From: Nostoc sp. JL33
Lineage (GTDB): Bacteria > Cyanobacteriota > Cyanobacteriia > Cyanobacteriales > Nostocaceae
Length of the DNA stretch: 46,332 bases
Direction of reading: 5' to 3'
Assembly: GCF_017114985.1 (NCBI RefSeq)
Contig: NZ_JABXKP010000071.1
Span: 1 to 46,332 of the forward strand
Shown: in pieces, positions 42,485 to 46,332 of the stretch
Layout: the number at the start of each line of letters is the position of its first letter
How positions within the stretch are numbered: the stretch's first letter is position 1
Notes under the pieces: generated by a model
Database searches by the model: none
What the model was told of the DNA's origin: nothing
The model's input: only the letters and a program-made list of their open reading frames with translations
Position numbers and translations under genes: made by a program

Positions 42485-42938
42485 ATGGAAACGCGATTTT
42501 TAGGAAAGTCCGGTCTTAAGATTTCGGTTCTCAGTTTCGGTACAATGACATTCGGTGGTAGCGACTTTTTCCAAGAAATTGGGGCGACTCAGGTAGACGA
42601 GGCGCAGCATCTGATTGATATTTGCCTTGATGCAGGTGTCAACATCTTTGACACAGCAGATGTTTACTCGAATGGACTTTCTGAGGAGATTCTTGGTAAA
42701 GCCCTCGGAAAGCGTCGTTCTGATGTAATTATTGCAACTAAGGCTTATGGTCGTATGGGAAAAGGAGCAAATGATACTGGATTGTCACGTTATCATCAAC
42801 TTCGAGACAACCTTGGGGCTGTTCAGTGGGAGCTAACACTCTTTGGAAGTAAATCGGCTCAATCAGGTTAGCGCGATCGCGCTAACCTATCCTTACTGGC
42901 ATCAGCGCAAGTTCGGAGCTGAACGCATTCCACAATAA
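42485..42938 (+). pseudogene. Aldo/keto reductase with internal deletion and frameshift
   Basis: Residues 1-105 are a normal N-terminus (FLGKSGLKISVLSFGTMTFG, NIFDTADVYSNGLS, IIATKAYGRMG). The frame then jumps straight to the family's C-terminus (QLRDNLGAVQWELT), so roughly 190 residues including the catalytic His are deleted. The frame stops at 42869, while a shifted frame reads VNRLNQVSAIALTYPYWHQR and ends at TAA 42936. Non-functional. Confidence 0.85.
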
Positions 42939-43082
42939 AAATATCCTAGTTGCGATCGCATGAAGGCAGTGAGCTTGGTGCGATCGCTCCCAATAAAAGG
43001 GAGGTATATGGCATCTTACATTAATGGTGCTGTACAAGCAGCGCAACATAATTACGAGTTATAACCTACGGTTGGCACTAAA

Positions 43083-44315
43083 TTGGATCTCAATTGCTAC
43101 TTTGAACAATGGCAATGTTCACCTCAACTAGATAAAAAAACATTTACTCAGATTCGCAGACACTTGGCACTTAAATGCTTTAAGTGGGATGCCCAAATCG
43201 GTGATGTTAGTACCCTGGCTCCCTTTGCTTTAATCCTCCCAAACTTGGTTTGGCAGCAATTAGCAACACTTGCTGAAAAACTGACATCTGAAGCAAATAC
43301 TGCTGAATTGCAAATATTGCAACGTCCCGAACTGATGAAGCAATTGGGTTTACCTCGTCAAATTGTCAAAATACTTTCCGAAAAATCCGTACAACCATCA
43401 CCAGCCGCAGCCCGTGTTGTACGATTTGACTTTCATCCCACATCTGATGGTTGGCGGATTTCCGAAGCAAATTATGATGTTCCCGGAGGTTACACCGAAG
43501 CTTCAAATTTCTCAAAATTGATGGTGCAACAGTTTCCTGGTACAACATTGGCAGGAAACCCAGCGAATAAACTTGTTGATGCTTTGACACAGACAATACC
43601 ACCAAAAGGACATATTGCTTTACTGTCTGCTGCTGGGTACATAGAAGACCAGCAAATTACTGCTTACTTAGCTGAACTCTTGCGTCAGCGAGGATGTAAT
43701 GCTTACTTAGCAACACCTGAGCAAATAGTTTGGCACAATGGTTTTGCTCATCTCAACAGTGAGTGGTATCGTGGTTCTCTAGATGCAGTAATGCGCTTCT
43801 ATCAAGGTGAATGGTTAACTAAGTTACCTTTAGATTGCAATTGGTCATACTTTTTTCACAGCAGTCAAACTCCTATATGTAATCCTGGGTCTATGTTGCT
43901 TGTTGAAAGTAAGCGCTTTCCTCTTGTCTGGAACCAGATTAATTCGCCCCTAGATACTTGGAAAGCTTTGCTAGCTGAGACTCATGATCCCCGCCGTGTC
44001 AATTGGGTTACAAATCGCCATTGGCTATTCAAATCAGCTTTTTGTAACAATGGGGATACAGTGACTATGCTCGGCATGAGCGACCGCACCAATTACATCC
44101 CGACAATTTGTAATATTTTACTCGACCCTAACAACTGGATTGCTCAACGTTATTTCCAAACCTTACCCCTGACAACACCTCTAGGAATTATGTATCCTTG
44201 CATAGGAGTATATACGGTCAACGGTAAAGCTGCTGGTATTTATGGGCGCATTGCCCCCAAGCCACTAATTAATTTTGCCGCTATTGATATTGCCGTACTA
44301 ATTCAAGATGGATGA
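43083..44315 (+). CDS. Glutathionylspermidine-synthase-like ATP-grasp protein
   Basis: 410 residues from a TTG. RFDFHPTSDGWRISEANYDV, then PGGYTEASNF (about 112-140) matches the glutathionylspermidine synthase / pre-ATP-grasp pattern 'R-x-D ... DG ... E-x-N-D-x-P'. Later, HWLFKSAFCNNGDTVTMLG (about 312-330) fits the ATP-grasp Lys/Gly-rich loop. Such enzymes form an amide or peptide bond with ATP. It overlaps the next gene by eight bases, so the two are an operon. Product unknown; it could make a polyamine or peptide conjugate. Confidence 0.7.
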   Translation: MDLNCYFEQWQCSPQLDKKTFTQIRRHLALKCFKWDAQIGDVSTLAPFALILPNLVWQQLATLAEKLTSEANTAELQILQRPELMKQLGLPRQIVKILSEKSVQPSPAAARVVRFDFHPTSDGWRISEANYDVPGGYTEASNFSKLMVQQFPGTTLAGNPANKLVDALTQTIPPKGHIALLSAAGYIEDQQITAYLAELLRQRGCNAYLATPEQIVWHNGFAHLNSEWYRGSLDAVMRFYQGEWLTKLPLDCNWSYFFHSSQTPICNPGSMLLVESKRFPLVWNQINSPLDTWKALLAETHDPRRVNWVTNRHWLFKSAFCNNGDTVTMLGMSDRTNYIPTICNILLDPNNWIAQRYFQTLPLTTPLGIMYPCIGVYTVNGKAAGIYGRIAPKPLINFAAIDIAVLIQDG

Positions 44316-45102
44316 ATCAACTGTTTTTGACCTTTGGTCTCCCGCAGATAGCATTTGGTCGCCTTGGGTGAAACCAGTATTGTTTGCCCACTTGCCCAGA
44401 AGATTGCCAATAATTACGCAATTACCAACGCCAGATTTCAGCTGGGTTCCACCTGTTGGGCAAGGTAAGGCGATTGTAGTTGATTTAGCTGGAATGGATT
44501 CCGTGTTTCTCGGATTAGCATTAGCTAAAAAAGGATATCGACCCGTACCTTTATTTAATTCTTGTCCTTTGCCAACTGCATTTATTCAGGAACGAAATTT
44601 ATCTCTAGAAGCAACGAAAGAATTGACGAGAGTAGATGTAGAATCCATTTTGGCAACATTGGTACAGGGCTGTGATAGCTTGCACCAACTCGATTTGCCC
44701 GACAATGCACCCCCCGCCTTCTTGCTAGATGCTAATCGTCAAGGTAATTCTTTAGCTTTTCGTATTGTTCCAGAAAATTTATTTGACAATCGTTCTGTAG
44801 TTTTTATTACAGATTTTCCTAGTGTAAATTTTTTCACTGAACAACGTATTAATAGTGTGATTGTTGTTCGCCAATCGGATCGCAAATTTGCTAGCGATTT
44901 GACTTATATATTAAACACTTGGCAAAAAGCCAACCTCTCACTCAGTTACAAGCCTCTATCTGACCCGCGTCCTATTCAACCTCTGAAGATTTGGGCATTT
45001 CCTTGGCTAGGAATTTGGGTAAGATTGATTGCCAATCTTACTCTCCATAAGCGTCCTAATGGGGGTTTTGGCGGATTTATCCCTTCGTCCTCCAGTGGTT
45101 AA
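44308..45102 (+). CDS. Partner of the ATP-grasp protein, unknown function
   Basis: 264 residues, no family recognised. It has a mixed alpha/beta pattern with strands at AIVVDLAGMDSVFLGLALAK, YRPVPLFNSCPLP, PPAFLLDANRQG, VVFITDFP and SVIVVRQSD, suggestive of a Rossmann-like fold. Start overlaps the previous stop (ATGGATGA). The tail is Gly/Ser-rich (GGFGGFIPSSSSG). Tight coupling implies it works with the ATP-grasp protein, perhaps as second subunit or substrate supplier. Confidence 0.65.
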   Translation: MDESTVFDLWSPADSIWSPWVKPVLFAHLPRRLPIITQLPTPDFSWVPPVGQGKAIVVDLAGMDSVFLGLALAKKGYRPVPLFNSCPLPTAFIQERNLSLEATKELTRVDVESILATLVQGCDSLHQLDLPDNAPPAFLLDANRQGNSLAFRIVPENLFDNRSVVFITDFPSVNFFTEQRINSVIVVRQSDRKFASDLTYILNTWQKANLSLSYKPLSDPRPIQPLKIWAFPWLGIWVRLIANLTLHKRPNGGFGGFIPSSSSG

Positions 45103-45104
45103 AC

Positions 45105-45248
45105 CTAATTAGAGAATCCGGGCAGGGCTTGAACTTTGTTAGACCATTGATTGGCGATCGCAAAACCAGTTAAGGCTCCAGTCCCAATCAAAACTTGTCG
45201 CCGTCTCAAGCGACTTGATAGCAAGCGCTCGAAGTTGAAGTTTTGCAT
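45105..45248 (-). pseudogene. Orphan Tat signal peptide (alkaline-phosphatase-D-like N-terminus)
   Basis: 47 codons: MQNFNFERLLSSRLRRRQVL, then IGTGALTGFAIANQWSNKVQ and a stop. The twin-Arg motif, a hydrophobic core and AxA-like end make a typical Tat leader, like those of PhoD/PhoX-type phosphatases. The enzyme that should follow is absent; the stop lies just beyond the 44308 gene stop, so the rest was probably deleted. Confidence 0.65.
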
Positions 45249-45920
45249 ATACTCCCCTGATTGTCGACGTTTGAATCACAGCAGAGTGTAACAGCGCAAC
45301 TTTAATCCCTCTTTGCAATCAGGTTAAGCGTTGATTATTCCAACACAACTCTAATTGTTTTACCTGAACTCAATACCTTCGCCAAAACAAGAGTATGAAG
45401 AGAGAGGGCGCTCTGTAGTAGAGTTGTTGTCTTCCCAAACGACAACTCAAAAACTACAATTCGCCCATGTTCGACATCCTATCACTCTTACAATGCCTGC
45501 TACCGCAGATAAACGCTACAACAATGCGGCAGTTGAACCAAATAATCCTGGCCATGTTGGTTAATTTTATCATGACTAATCTGTTCTAAATGCTCTGCCA
45601 AAAAAGTGAAGAGTATAATTAATCTGACTACTTAACAAGTACTGGCAATAGTTAAGTTTAGTAAATTTCATAAAATAGAGGATTTCTATTATCTATCCTC
45701 AACTAATTTTCTCATGATTTGAAGAATACTTAACGCAGTCGATTACTGTTACTAATTTCAGCAATCCCCTTTGGGTACGCCACTTCTTTATAGTACAAAA
45801 ATACTATAGATAGCGATCGCACTGTGCCAGTTGCGTAAGTCCTGGAATAAAATTCTTGTCCAGTATCGTAAGGAACAAGAACAATTAATCCATTACAATT
45901 TTTTATTTGAGATATGTTTT
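45249..45920. other. Stretch without a convincing gene
   Basis: A 69-codon plus-strand frame (45355-45564) and a 65-codon minus-strand frame (45730-45927) occur but neither shows family features. The repeat TTGCGTAAGTCCT at about 45831-45843 is the inverse of 20697-20709, and an HIP1 site is at 45813. Confidence 0.45.
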
Positions 45921-46165
45921 TAACCATTTTTATGATTAATACTTTACAACCTAGCGATTTTGTATAAACAGAGTGTCTAATATTCTAATTGGAAACATAT
46001 TTAGCCCTGCGTTTCTCCCTTCTTCGCTTTCTATAGTTATTAGCCATTTTTATAATTAATACTTTACAACCTAGCGATTTTGTATAAACAGAGTGTCTAA
46101 TATTCTAATTGGAAACATATTTAGCCCTGCGTTTCTCCCTTCTTCGCTTTTTATAGTTATTAGCC
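45921..46165. repeat. Two tandem copies of a 120-bp unit
   Basis: 45921-46040 and 46041-46160 are almost identical; I see only a handful of differences (for example TTATGATT against TTATAATT, CTTTCTAT against CTTTTTAT). The right copy contains the last ~20 codons and stop of the gene at 46105-46332; the left copy is a duplicate of that end. Confidence 0.85.
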
Positions 46166-46332
46166 TCATATTTAAGCCGCATGAACGGGTAAATATCTCC
46201 TGCCAAGTGAAAACCTATAGACCCAACAAGCCCTACATCTGAATAAAGCAATGTTACAGTAAAAATATAAAAAATAAGTATCCGCTCAATAAATCGGGGT
46301 AGTACAAAAAATAAAAAGTAGATAGATGCACA
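46105..46332 (-). CDS. C-terminal part of a membrane protein, gene runs off the window
   Basis: The minus-strand frame is open from the window edge to a TAG at 46105, 75 codons. It has two hydrophobic stretches (IYFLFFVLPRFI and ILIFYIFTVTLLYS, then VGLVGSIGFHLAGDIY) and a very basic tail (YKKRRREKRRAKYVSN). No family recognised. The 3' end is duplicated immediately downstream in the tandem repeat, where YRKRRREKRRAKYVSN is read again from an ATG. Confidence 0.6.
   Translation of the reverse strand, partial: CASIYFLFFVLPRFIERILIFYIFTVTLLYSDVGLVGSIGFHLAGDIYPFMRLKYEANNYKKRRREKRRAKYVSN

Noticed and set aside
45355..45564. A 69-codon plus-strand frame
   Set aside because: Low-complexity, no ribosome site, no recognisable family; treated as chance.

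Overview
The window looks like accessory DNA, probably a plasmid or decaying island, of a filamentous heterocyst-forming cyanobacterium (Nostoc/Anabaena-like). The reasons are the many GCGATCGC (HIP1) octamers, several cyanobacteria-typical families (YD-repeat giants, pentapeptide-repeat proteins, DUF2811, small HNH proteins) and a close relative of the Anabaena NucA nuclease with its inhibitor NuiA. No rRNA, tRNA or CRISPR array was seen.

Layout. 1-5260: the 3' part of a giant RHS/YD-repeat gene ending in a papain/C39-like cysteine-peptidase tip, followed by a candidate immunity gene. 5425-12640: plasmid-like block with two minus-strand genes of unknown function, a divergent XRE regulator, three small genes, an array of 26 GTTTCA hexamers at 10355-10710, a P-loop ATPase and a long perfect hairpin. 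12676-15535: two NmrA-type oxidoreductases and a divergent LysR regulator, visibly richer in G+C. 15889-19566: two MsrA repair enzymes (one membrane-anchored or exported), a TenA-family protein, a sigma-factor stub and an AIPR-like (abortive infection) gene. 20129-26400: small conserved proteins mixed with wreckage (nuclease-Excalibur stub, IS4-family transposase stub, SDR stub, Hsp20 stub) and an orphan amino-acid-type solute-binding protein. 26404-30802: an aldo/keto reductase between copies of a direct repeat, a small HNH gene overlapping a 35-codon membrane peptide, a group II intron 3' end joined to a broken WrbA-like gene, and small metabolic genes. 30959-32533: convergent nuiA/nucA pair. 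32876-37618: small protein genes, then a tight run of HNH, two proteins sharing a GNYNERI motif and pentapeptide repeats, and glycerate kinase. 37615-46332: broken TenI, FkbM methyltransferase, IS630-type stub, DUF1772 membrane protein, a 341-bp element with perfect 16-bp inverted ends, isochorismatase-like hydrolase, an internally deleted aldo/keto reductase, a glutathionylspermidine-synthase-like two-gene operon, an orphan Tat signal peptide, and a 120-bp tandem duplication over the 3' end of a membrane-protein gene that leaves the window.

Intact genes lean toward conflict (RHS toxin, NucA/NuiA, AIPR-like, HNH) and stress or redox work (MsrA, aldo/keto reductase, NmrA, monooxygenase-like proteins). 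At least ten genes are truncated, frameshifted or stopped, and several junctions coincide with dispersed repeats, so the region has been reshaped by transposition and deletion. The most interesting parts are the GTTTCA array with its ATPase neighbour, the GNYNERI/pentapeptide cassette, and several small inverted-repeat elements.
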